From the NCBI GenBank assembly GCA_043746815.1, contig JAYTQG010000162.1, positions 1-40,070 of the forward strand: a stretch of 40,070 nucleotides of DNA, given 5' to 3'. The notes beneath the pieces are model-generated. The model had not been told where the DNA came from and searched no databases. It worked only from the letters and a program-made list of their open reading frames with translations. Below are positions 22,486-29,787 of this stretch, piece by piece. Origin of the DNA: JAYTQG01 sp043746815. Lineage in GTDB: Bacteria; Actinomycetota; Thermoleophilia; Miltoncostaeales; Miltoncostaeaceae. Each line of letters begins with the position of its first letter. The first letter of the stretch is position 1. The translations under genes and the position numbers were made by a program.

Positions 22486-23826
22486 ATGACAAAAGCAATT
22501 GGTGCCAAGCCCCGGGGAGGCGCGACTCCTCTCCGACTTCTGATCGCAGCCGCCAGCATGACGGTGGCCGTTGCCGGGCATGCCAGCGCGAGCAGCATTG
22601 TCTATGTGAAGGACGCGAATGTCTGGATCGCAAACCCAGACGGCAGCGGTCAGTACCAGGTGACCCGTGACGGTTCGACGGCGAATCCGTACTTGCACGC
22701 TTCGCAATCGGACAACGGGACGATCGCGGCATCGCGTGGTCAGAAGGATGTGGTCGTCCTCAAGCAGAACGGCGATGTCGTTAGCTCATTCACGCGCACG
22801 ACGCAGCCGCTCGACCCCGCGATCTCCCCGGATGGAAACCTGATCGCGTTCAGTGACCAAAAGCTCAGCTGCGGCCTGTCGTACTTCTGTTACGCCGTTC
22901 GGGTCGTCACGCCGACGGGCGACCTGCGGCGAACCGTCGGGGACGGCGCGCAGCCCGCATGGATCGACAATGTTCGGCTCGCCTCGGCGTACAACAACAT
23001 CATCGATTGGCACCGGACGGACCTCGATTCGCTCGCGCTTTGGTTCGGCAGCAGTGACATCAGCACGACGAGCAGCCTCGTCGCTGATGTGGACGTTGCC
23101 CCGAATCTCTCCCGCGTCGCCTACGTCGAGAACAACGGTGCGCAACTGTTCTTTCCGGCCATGGCGGGCGACCCTCCAGCCAAGCCCGTCGGAAACTGTT
23201 CGATCTCCACTCCGAATGGCGGCATCTTCGACGGTCCGTCATTTTCGCCTGATGGTGCTGAGCTTTCGTGGGCGGAGGGCAGTGGCATCTACCGCGCCAG
23301 CTTCGGTACCCCCGACGCAAGCGGGTGCCCGGCGCTGCAACGCCAGCTGATCATCCCTGGGGGCGCCGATCCCGATTGGGGTCCAGCCAACGTAAACCCG
23401 GGCGCCAGGTCGACGACCCCGACCCCGGTGACGCCCTCACCCGGGACCGATCCGATACCAGGGGGCGCGGCCGTCGCATTGAAGGTTGGCCTCACCGCGC
23501 CGAAGAGCATCACGCTAACGGCACTTCGGGCGAAGGGCCTTTCGGTTCAAACGTCGGTTACCGCTGCATGCCGGGGTGCGGTGGTTCTGGGTATCGCGAA
23601 GGCCGATGCCATTCGTCTGAAGATTGGTCGCGACGCGACGATCGTTGCGCAGGCTGGTCCAAACGCCCTGGCGGCGGGGTCCTTCTCGGTGACGCTGCGA
23701 TTGAAGCCGAAGTACGCGGCGAAGTTGAAGGGTGCCCGTCGACTGAATGCAATCCTCGTGTCGACCTGCGTCGTTGGCTCTGACACTCCGGTGGTCAAGG
23801 CTTCGAAAATCGTCCTCAAGGGCTGA
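22486..23826 (+). CDS. Secreted TolB-like WD40/PD40 propeller protein with C-terminal beta domain
   Basis: A 446-residue exported protein. The signal peptide is LLIAAASMTVAVAGHASAS. Beta-propeller repeats of the TolB/PD40 kind follow: VWIANPDGSGQYQVTRDGS, LDPAISPDGNLIAFSD, and FSPDGAELSWAEGSGIYRAS. A Thr/Pro-rich linker (STTPTPVTPSPGTDPIPG) leads to a beta domain of about 120 residues ending ASKIVLKG. The ATG at 22486 is preferred over longer openings to 22297 because it places the signal peptide near the N terminus and avoids overlap with the DUF167 gene. The ligand is unknown. Confidence 0.8.
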   Translation: MTKAIGAKPRGGATPLRLLIAAASMTVAVAGHASASSIVYVKDANVWIANPDGSGQYQVTRDGSTANPYLHASQSDNGTIAASRGQKDVVVLKQNGDVVSSFTRTTQPLDPAISPDGNLIAFSDQKLSCGLSYFCYAVRVVTPTGDLRRTVGDGAQPAWIDNVRLASAYNNIIDWHRTDLDSLALWFGSSDISTTSSLVADVDVAPNLSRVAYVENNGAQLFFPAMAGDPPAKPVGNCSISTPNGGIFDGPSFSPDGAELSWAEGSGIYRASFGTPDASGCPALQRQLIIPGGADPDWGPANVNPGARSTTPTPVTPSPGTDPIPGGAAVALKVGLTAPKSITLTALRAKGLSVQTSVTAACRGAVVLGIAKADAIRLKIGRDATIVAQAGPNALAAGSFSVTLRLKPKYAAKLKGARRLNAILVSTCVVGSDTPVVKASKIVLKG

Positions 23827-23877
23827 GAGGTAGCTCGACAGACGACCGGCTCATTTCGCCCGTCCGCACCCATCTGC

Positions 23878-24732
23878 CTAACGCGCGGGCAGTGGGACCG
23901 TGAAGGTGACACCCCTGCCGGGAGGGGTGATCACGACGTGCCCGGCGCGGCGGCCGAGGGTGAAGTTCACGGTGACCTCGAGGCCCGTTGGGTCTACCTT
24001 GGCGAACTTCGCCCCGCGCGTCCAGCCCGACTTGCGCTTCAAACGGGCGGCGAATGCGCCAGCGCCGGTGACGTTCTCGTACCGAAGGTTCGTTTCTACG
24101 ATTCGTTTTGCCGCGAAACGGTTGAGCACGTACGAGGCCTCCGTCACTGCCGAGCCGCGGGGCACCTTCGGGACGTTCGCCTGCCAGTTGAAGTCAGCGG
24201 GGAAGGCGAACAGCTCTCCAGGGGTGATGGTCGGGCTGTAGTCAACGGTGGCGAGCACACCGGCGGGGTCGCCGGGCAGCGATCGCGCCGCGGTGACCTT
24301 CACAACGTCCGTCCCGTCGGCGCCCGGAAAGTGCGTCACCAGGGAGTAGGCGGCGAGGCTGTTTCTTGGCAGTCGTTCGGTTCTGGGCCCCCCGAGTCCC
24401 AGGCCTGACGCAGGGACGGCCGCGACGTAACGGTCCAAAACCTCCTGAGGGGCGGCCCCTGCCTCGAAGAGATCGGTCGAATATGACGCGCCAATGCCTG
24501 CGGGGTTCTTCGCGCGGTCGCTGACCAACCCGACCACCGTGTTCGGGCCGACAACCCGGGGCACGGGCCACCAGTCCGGGAAGCCAATTTGGACGAGCGA
24601 GTCGTGCATGGCGACGGGACTCGCTGAGCGGACGAAATCTGATGTGCGGTGCCCGGCAGCCGACGCGGACGAAGCCGCTGATACGGAAACGATGAGCACG
24701 CCGATGGATCGAGGGACTCGACGCCGGGTCAT
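23878..24732 (-). CDS. Secreted protein of unknown function
   Basis: A 284-residue exported protein. The signal peptide RSIGVLIVSVSAASSASA begins 8 residues after the ATG at 24732, which has GGAG about 7 bases upstream. The mature part contains QIGFPDWWPVPRVVGPNT and EVLDRYVAAVPASGLGL. The C-terminal beta segment is LEVTVNFTLGRRAGHVVITP. No catalytic motif or known family was recognised. It is 56 bp downstream of another small secreted protein gene on the same strand and probably shares its transcript. Confidence 0.7.
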   Translation of the reverse strand: MTRRRVPRSIGVLIVSVSAASSASAAGHRTSDFVRSASPVAMHDSLVQIGFPDWWPVPRVVGPNTVVGLVSDRAKNPAGIGASYSTDLFEAGAAPQEVLDRYVAAVPASGLGLGGPRTERLPRNSLAAYSLVTHFPGADGTDVVKVTAARSLPGDPAGVLATVDYSPTITPGELFAFPADFNWQANVPKVPRGSAVTEASYVLNRFAAKRIVETNLRYENVTGAGAFAARLKRKSGWTRGAKFAKVDPTGLEVTVNFTLGRRAGHVVITPPGRGVTFTVPLPAR

Positions 24733-24788
24733 GAGAGGCTCCAGCAGCTGGTTGGGGGGCGAGGGAGCCTCAGAATAGATCTCGCGTG

Positions 24789-25319
24789 CTACGGAGCGCG
24801 GTACCACTGGCGTACGCGGGCAGTCACGGCCGGGAGCGCGACGATGTCAGCCGGTCCGAAGGACTCGCGCTCGCCGACAACGATCGCAAACCGGGCGCGA
24901 CGCCTACCAGTGACGAACAGCCGGTAGGTGCCCCCGGTCACGCTCGTCCGTGAGGCTGCGATGCGGATGTAGCGGGTTCGGGTGATCGACTCGTCGAAGG
25001 CAACACGCAGGTTGTTCGCGAGTGTCCGCCGCCCCTTCGACCACACGACAGTCAGGCACGGAAGGGAGGCAGCCTGCGCGGTTCGCTCGGGCGGCTGGTC
25101 GGGGAGGTGCAGCTCCAGGTTCAGCGTCTGGCCCGCCTTCATCTGGACGTGAACCTCGCGGCGGTCGCCCGCGCGGTCCAGGCGTCCGTAGACGGCGTAG
25201 GAAACCGTTCCGTCTCCGATCAGCGACGCACTGCCCTTCTCAACGAAGAGGGGCTTGTGGGAACTTGCCTGGCTTGCGGCGATGATCGCCAGCCCAGATG
25301 CTGTCAGGAGACGCTTCAT
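24789..25319 (-). CDS. Small secreted protein of unknown function
   Basis: A 176-residue exported protein. The signal peptide MKRLLTASGLAIIAASQASS starts at the ATG at 25319. The mature part has KAGQTLNLELHLPDQPPER and TRYIRIAASRTSVTGGTYRL. This resembles a bacterial pre-peptidase/beta-sandwich (PPC-like) module with its final aromatic-Arg-Leu strand, though the match is only suggestive. Longer upstream openings would overlap the divergent acetyltransferase gene. The two start codons are only 15 bp apart, so the promoters must lie inside each other's coding region or the mRNAs are leaderless. Confidence 0.65.
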   Translation of the reverse strand: MKRLLTASGLAIIAASQASSHKPLFVEKGSASLIGDGTVSYAVYGRLDRAGDRREVHVQMKAGQTLNLELHLPDQPPERTAQAASLPCLTVVWSKGRRTLANNLRVAFDESITRTRYIRIAASRTSVTGGTYRLFVTGRRRARFAIVVGERESFGPADIVALPAVTARVRQWYRAP

Positions 25320-25334
25320 GGCTAGGATTGTTCC

Positions 25335-25871
25335 ATGTCGACGCCGAAACGTGGCGATGGCCGGACGCGCATTGAGGGAGCCCTCGTGGACCTTCGAACT
25401 GTCACGGCAGGTGACGCCGAGCGGCTTCTGGAGATTGCGCGCGACCCAGACGTCGCGGCGTGGTGGGGCGACTACACCCCCGAGCGCGTCCAACGCGAGT
25501 TCGTCGAGCCGGATGACGATTGTGCGGCGTTCGTCATCGAAGTGGGTGCACACGTGGCGGGCCTCATCCAGTTTTACGAGGAGACCGACCCCGACTATCG
25601 GCACGCCTCGATTGACATCTTCCTGCACCCCGACTGGCACGGCCGCGGCATAGGAGCGAACGCGCTACGCACACTGGTGCGCTATCTGTTCACTGAGCGC
25701 GGGCACCACCGGGTCACGATCGATCCGGCGCTCGCGAATGCCCAGGCGATCCGTTCATACGAACGCGTTGGATTTCGACCGGTGGGCGTGATGCGCAACT
25801 ACGAACGCGGCCCTGACGGGACCTGGCACGACAATCTGCTGATGGACCTCTTGGAGGGCGAGCTGCTGTAG
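25335..25871 (+). CDS. GNAT family N-acetyltransferase, AAC(6')-like
   Basis: A 178-residue cytoplasmic acetyltransferase. The acetyl-CoA pyrophosphate loop is seen in HPDWHGRGIGANALRTLVRY (R/Q-x-x-G-x-G/A). Motif B follows as LANAQAIRSYERVGFRPVGV, and the protein ends GTWHDNLLMDLLEGELL. The order and spacing are those of the GNAT fold, and the DDDCAAFVIE and EETDPDYRHASIDIFL blocks resemble the AAC(6') branch. Whether it acts on aminoglycosides or on a protein or small metabolite cannot be told from sequence. The ATG at 25335 has AGGA 8 bases upstream. Confidence 0.88.
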   Translation: MSTPKRGDGRTRIEGALVDLRTVTAGDAERLLEIARDPDVAAWWGDYTPERVQREFVEPDDDCAAFVIEVGAHVAGLIQFYEETDPDYRHASIDIFLHPDWHGRGIGANALRTLVRYLFTERGHHRVTIDPALANAQAIRSYERVGFRPVGVMRNYERGPDGTWHDNLLMDLLEGELL

Positions 25872-26100
25872 GGCGATTGCCAGATGATGGGGAGATCTCC
25901 TCGGTGACCGTGAGTGCGGCTTCGGGTTTGCCGGTTCTGCATTCATCCCGACCGATCACACCCGAGGACGTGCGTTCACTTGACGATGAGGACTGACCTC
26001 CTCTGCCGCCAACGGTGGGCCGAGGTAGGGGTTTCAGACCGAACGCCACCGGGAACATTCCGGGTACGACGCCAAATTGTTCCACGAACGTACCGACTGC

Positions 26101-26134
26101 TGCCCTTGGGATGCCGGGGGGCCTCCCGAGGGCA
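26101..26134 (+). promoter_or_regulatory. Leader hairpin upstream of the UspA operon
   Basis: TGCCCTTGGGA (26101-26111) pairs with TCCCGAGGGCA (26124-26134) over 11 bp with one G-T wobble, around a GC-rich loop. It ends 9 bases before the ribosome binding site GAGAGGA of the first operon gene, close enough to affect translation initiation. The rest of the 284-bp gap after the acetyltransferase gene shows no gene. Confidence 0.5.
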
Positions 26135-26155
26135 GAGCCCCTGAGAGGACTCCAC

Positions 26156-26500
26156 ATGGCAACAGTTCAGGAGAGCTGGGAAGCCGCCGAGGCGGCGACT
26201 CGAGCCGAGGACGATGGCTACCGACTTGGGCGCCCCCAACCGGCCGCCACGGTGGACCCTGTGGACGAAGCCCGTCGGATCGAGGAGGTGACGCTGCGTG
26301 ACACGCACTTCCGTGGGCGGCGCGTGTGGGCGGTCATGATCGGTGTCTGGCCGGTTGCGGCAGTCATCGGCCTGATCGGTGGGCTCGCGTTCGACGGAGG
26401 GGTGGCGGTCTGGATTGGGAGCGCCCTGGGGTTTGCCCTCGGACTCAACTTCTTCCTGGCCGTCATCGCAGCGGAGGTCGACGACGGGGAGGCCTCGTGA
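26156..26500 (+). CDS. Small membrane protein, first gene of UspA operon
   Basis: A 114-residue protein with a charged soluble N-terminal half (QESWEAAEAATRAEDDGYRL) and two transmembrane helices (MIGVWPVAAVIGLIGGLAF and VWIGSALGFALGLNFFLAVI). The ATG at 26156 has GAGAGGA upstream. Its TGA overlaps the GTG of the next gene (GTGA), so the two are coupled. The family is not recognised; it may anchor or assist the UspA protein encoded next. Confidence 0.75.
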   Translation: MATVQESWEAAEAATRAEDDGYRLGRPQPAATVDPVDEARRIEEVTLRDTHFRGRRVWAVMIGVWPVAAVIGLIGGLAFDGGVAVWIGSALGFALGLNFFLAVIAAEVDDGEAS

Positions 26501-26964
26501 GCGCTCCGTTTCAACACATCGCCTGCTGCCTGGAACATGAGTCCGACTCCTCAAAGCGGGCACTTGATGAGGCCCGCCGCCTGCGCGCATTCGGCTCAGG
26601 GAAGATGGCACTCGTGCATGTCGTTGCGCCGCCCGTCGTGTATCCAGCGCTGCCGGGAAGCGGCGTGCAGACCTGGTACCCCGACCCCACGGAGTTTCGC
26701 GAAAGCGCGATGGAATGGCTGCTTCGGGTGGCCATCGACGACGAGGAGACCGTGATTCTCGACGGCCCCGCAGGCGCTGCTGTTTGCGCGTGGGCGGCGA
26801 CCACCGACGTGGATCTCCTGGTGGCAACCTCTCATCGCGGGCTCCTCGACCGTGCACTCCTCGGCAGCTTCGCGGGCTACCTCGGGCGCCACTCTCCATG
26901 CGCCGTGCTCCTCGTGCGACCCGCGGTCGAACGAACCGAAATCGGCGTAGCCTCAGCAGCGTGA
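26497..26964 (+). CDS. Universal stress protein (UspA family)
   Basis: A 155-residue single-domain Usp protein. It begins SAPFQHIACCLEHESDSSKRA, a typical first strand and helix. It ends with the Usp nucleotide-binding pattern ATSHRGLLDRALLGSFAGYL, then RHSPCAVLLVRP, which matches the G-x2-G-x9-G-S/T type loosely (HRG...LGSF). ATP binding is therefore possible. The GTG at 26497 overlaps the previous stop and has GGGGAGG upstream. The stop overlaps the GTG of the DUF1684 gene. This gives a tightly coupled three-gene operon. Confidence 0.88.
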   Translation: MSAPFQHIACCLEHESDSSKRALDEARRLRAFGSGKMALVHVVAPPVVYPALPGSGVQTWYPDPTEFRESAMEWLLRVAIDDEETVILDGPAGAAVCAWAATTDVDLLVATSHRGLLDRALLGSFAGYLGRHSPCAVLLVRPAVERTEIGVASAA

Positions 26965-27602
26965 CGAAGCGCACATTGGACGGTCTCAGCTGGCCGCTTG
27001 ACCTCTTGGACTGGAAGCGGCACGTCGTCGCCATGTACGCGGATGCTCGCGAGGGCGGCGGGGGCGAGCAAACGCTTACGCGCTTCCGAGATGCAAAGAA
27101 CGACCTGTTCGCCGGGCACGTCCAGAGCCCGATTCCGGTTGCCGATCGCGGCAGCTTCTCTGGGTTGAACTACTACCCCTACCGGTCGGATCTTCGCATT
27201 GCCGCCGCGATGGAACCTGAGATCAGCGGCGTCGATCTGCTGTTGCCATCCAGCGGCGAGGAACCATTTCGATTCCGACGCGTCGGCCGGGTTCGGTTCG
27301 AAACAGGGGGAGCGGAGGTTTCACTTGCGGTGTTCTGGCTGTCCTCGTACGGCGGTGGCGTGTTCATTCCATTTCGGGATGCGACGGCTGGGCGCGAGAC
27401 ATATGGCGCTGGTCGCTATCTCCTCGACACGGTGAAGGGGTCCGACCTTGGCACCGACGCGGACGGGCGCCTGAACCTGGACTTCAACTACGCCTACAAC
27501 CCATCGTGCACATACGACCCGCAGTGGCACTGTCCACTTGCGCCACCCGAGAGTCGCATCGCGGTCGCAATCGAGGCGGGCGAGCGGGCTCCCTACGTTT
27601 GA
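26961..27602 (+). CDS. DUF1684 family protein
   Basis: A 213-residue soluble protein with the DUF1684 landmarks: LDLLDWKRHVVAMYADAR, FRDAKNDLF, FSGLNYYPYRSDLRIAA, FIPFRDATAGRETYGAGRYL, LNLDFNYAYNPSCTYDPQWHC and PLAPPESRIAVAIEAGE. The family is conserved in actinomycetes and has no assigned activity; the invariant aromatic, Arg and Cys positions suggest a ligand-binding or enzymatic role. The GTG at 26961 overlaps the Usp stop as GTGA. Confidence 0.9.
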   Translation: MTKRTLDGLSWPLDLLDWKRHVVAMYADAREGGGGEQTLTRFRDAKNDLFAGHVQSPIPVADRGSFSGLNYYPYRSDLRIAAAMEPEISGVDLLLPSSGEEPFRFRRVGRVRFETGGAEVSLAVFWLSSYGGGVFIPFRDATAGRETYGAGRYLLDTVKGSDLGTDADGRLNLDFNYAYNPSCTYDPQWHCPLAPPESRIAVAIEAGERAPYV

Positions 27603-27628
27603 GGATGAGGGCGTGCAGTACGCCGGTT

Positions 27629-27658
27629 GGTGCGCCCACGTGGATGGGTGAGCGCACC
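27629..27658. terminator. Hairpin between convergent genes
   Basis: GGTGCGC (27629-27635) pairs with GCGCACC (27652-27658), and the loop holds an inner CCCA/TGGG pair. It lies between the DUF1684 stop (27602) and the convergent DUF2339 stop (27673). Termination is inferred; there is no T tract. Confidence 0.4.
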
Positions 27659-27672
27659 GGCGGTCCCAACGG

Positions 27673-29514
27673 CTACGGCGTTGAGAGGACCTCGGCCTCC
27701 GGCGGCGTCTCGCGCCGTCCGATTACGGCGGCTCCGGCGATGAGCGCACCACCGACCAGGAAGAACGACACCGCGCGGGTCATTGCGGTGAGCGCACTGA
27801 GGTCGTAGAGGAAGAGCTTCGCGAGGCTGAGTACCAGGACTCCGACACCCGCGATGCGGATTTCAGTGCTGGCGCGGCGCACCCCTTGGATGACCGTCGT
27901 GAGGCCGATGATCGCCCACAGGATGCTGACCGCCATCTGACCGCGCTGGAATGCTTGGTTGACGGCCACGAGACTTGAGTCCTGGCCGAGTTGGACGAGG
28001 GCAAGGATTCCCATCGAGGTGGTGTAGAGGCCAACCAGGCCAGCGACGATTGCGACCTTCTGGCGGTGCGGCTCGTCCGGACTCCACCACGCCAGGGCGC
28101 CGAGTGCAGCGGCGACTGCGGCGGCGGCGAGGACACCCACGAACGTGGGGCCATTGGCCTGGAAGAAGCTTGTTGGATGCATCAGATCCAGCGCGAACGC
28201 TCCAGCCAGGGCGATGTCAGCGGCGGCGGCGAAGCGAAGGCGGCGCTCGCCAAGGCGGACGGCAAGGTAGGTAAGGGCAGTGGCCTGGGCCGCGAAGGCC
28301 AGGATGCGACCTGGGCCTCCCATCAACTCGCCGAGACCAGCGGCCTCCATCGCGAGGCCAACGGCACCAAGGACGGTCACGATTGCGGGGTTCAACTTCA
28401 ATTGGCGAAGGACAACCGCGCCGGCCAGGTATGCGCCACCAAGGACGAGGAATGCAATGCCCTGGGGGTCGAGACCGGGGACGCCCTGGTCGAAGAGGGA
28501 GAGGACGGCGACGAGTGCCGTCGCGAGGCCAGTCGCGATCAGGGGCATCGTCGCGAAGTGCAGTTTGGCGTCCTCGTTGGAGCGCAGTTGCACGGCAGCG
28601 GCGGAGGCCGTCAGGACCAACCATGTCGCTGAGGCAAGCAGTACCGCGGGAGCAATTGAAGCTGCGTCGTGCGCCCGGACGACTTCGAACAAGATTTGCG
28701 GGAGGGAGCACACGCCGGTGACGGTGAGCGGAATCAGCCAGCTGCGGTCGATCGCGAGCGCTGCGGCGGCAGCCAGGGCGACGAGAGCGAACCACGCCCC
28801 GCCGATCTGAACGCCGTCCTGGATCATCGGAATCGAGAGGGCTGCGCCTCCGAGGCCGAATGCAGCGAGCGGCTCTGCGTTCCAGTACATCGCGAGGGCT
28901 GCGCCGCCAGCAGCGACAAGGAGTGCGGCGGACAGGCCAGCGAACTGCGGAAGGAAGTGGTAGATCCGGGTCGCCGCGATCACGGTGGCCAGACCACCGG
29001 CGATACCGGCGCCCGCGGCAGCGATGGCCGCTGAGGAGTTGTCGAGCTTTCCGCGCAGCCAGGTGGCCACGCCGACCAGCCCGATGGACGCGACGGCGCC
29101 GAGTGCGACGCGCAGATTCGGACCAACCCAACCATTGCTAGCCGCCATGATGAAGAAGAAGACGATGCCGAGCAGGGTGACGATCCCACCAGCCCAAGCC
29201 AGACCACTCGCCCCGAACATACGGTCGAGGTCCCAGCCGCGGCGTGGCGCTTCCGGTGCAGGGTCGGCAGGTTCACTTCGTCCGGGGAGGATCTCCCTCC
29301 AACTCTCGGACGGTGCCTCGGCCGCTGCCGGGGGTATCGGTGTTGGGACGACAGGCGTGGGGGACGCCCACACCGGTGCGGATGTCGCAGGTTCAGCCTG
29401 CTGTAGCGGCACGCTGGCACCGACAAGCTCGTGTCGGACCGATCCGACCTCCTGTCGGAGTGCATCGAGATGCTTCTCGATCAACTCCAATCGTTGAACC
29501 GCTGATGTGGTCAC
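27673..29514 (-). CDS. DUF2339 multi-pass membrane protein
   Basis: A 613-residue protein of the DUF2339 type. An N-terminal coiled coil (VQRLELIEKHLDALRQEV) and a Pro-rich linker are followed by about 18-20 short hydrophobic helices to the C terminus. Typical blocks are FGASGLAWAGGIVTLLGIVF, FFFIMAASNGWVGPNLRV and AAAGAGIAGGLATVIAATRI. The GTG at 29514 has GGAGG 8 bases upstream, and the coiled coil then starts at once; an opening to 29571 is less likely. The family's function is unknown. The 273 bp upstream of it, to the regulator's stop, hold no gene. Confidence 0.85.
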   Translation of the reverse strand: MTTSAVQRLELIEKHLDALRQEVGSVRHELVGASVPLQQAEPATSAPVWASPTPVVPTPIPPAAAEAPSESWREILPGRSEPADPAPEAPRRGWDLDRMFGASGLAWAGGIVTLLGIVFFFIMAASNGWVGPNLRVALGAVASIGLVGVATWLRGKLDNSSAAIAAAGAGIAGGLATVIAATRIYHFLPQFAGLSAALLVAAGGAALAMYWNAEPLAAFGLGGAALSIPMIQDGVQIGGAWFALVALAAAAALAIDRSWLIPLTVTGVCSLPQILFEVVRAHDAASIAPAVLLASATWLVLTASAAAVQLRSNEDAKLHFATMPLIATGLATALVAVLSLFDQGVPGLDPQGIAFLVLGGAYLAGAVVLRQLKLNPAIVTVLGAVGLAMEAAGLGELMGGPGRILAFAAQATALTYLAVRLGERRLRFAAAADIALAGAFALDLMHPTSFFQANGPTFVGVLAAAAVAAALGALAWWSPDEPHRQKVAIVAGLVGLYTTSMGILALVQLGQDSSLVAVNQAFQRGQMAVSILWAIIGLTTVIQGVRRASTEIRIAGVGVLVLSLAKLFLYDLSALTAMTRAVSFFLVGGALIAGAAVIGRRETPPEAEVLSTP

Positions 29515-29787
29515 GGCAAGCCTCCAGATCGAGTGTTCTGGTGAGTGTCGTCCGGGACCGTCACCGTCCACTCACGGTTTCGTCACAGGTGTCATCGGCA
29601 GGCCGAGGGGCAGCCATGTACTTCGCGGTCGGTGCGGGGGAAATTGCATCTGAAAATTGACGCCAACATGACACGTTCGTGGTGTGCGGGGCCACAGCTA
29701 TTGAACTACGCTGAAACCGGGAGGTGGTCCGGGGTGGCCCCTGGAAAGTTGGGGTGGTTCCCGCTAAAAGTCTGTTGTACGCAAGGA

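Noticed and set aside
25976..27034. 352-codon antisense frame over the UspA operon
   Set aside because: It is opposite three recognisable coupled genes and its product is Arg-rich with no domain.
28217..29131. 304-codon alternative frame within the DUF2339 gene
   Set aside because: It is strongly Arg-rich and overlaps the well-formed multi-helix membrane protein frame.
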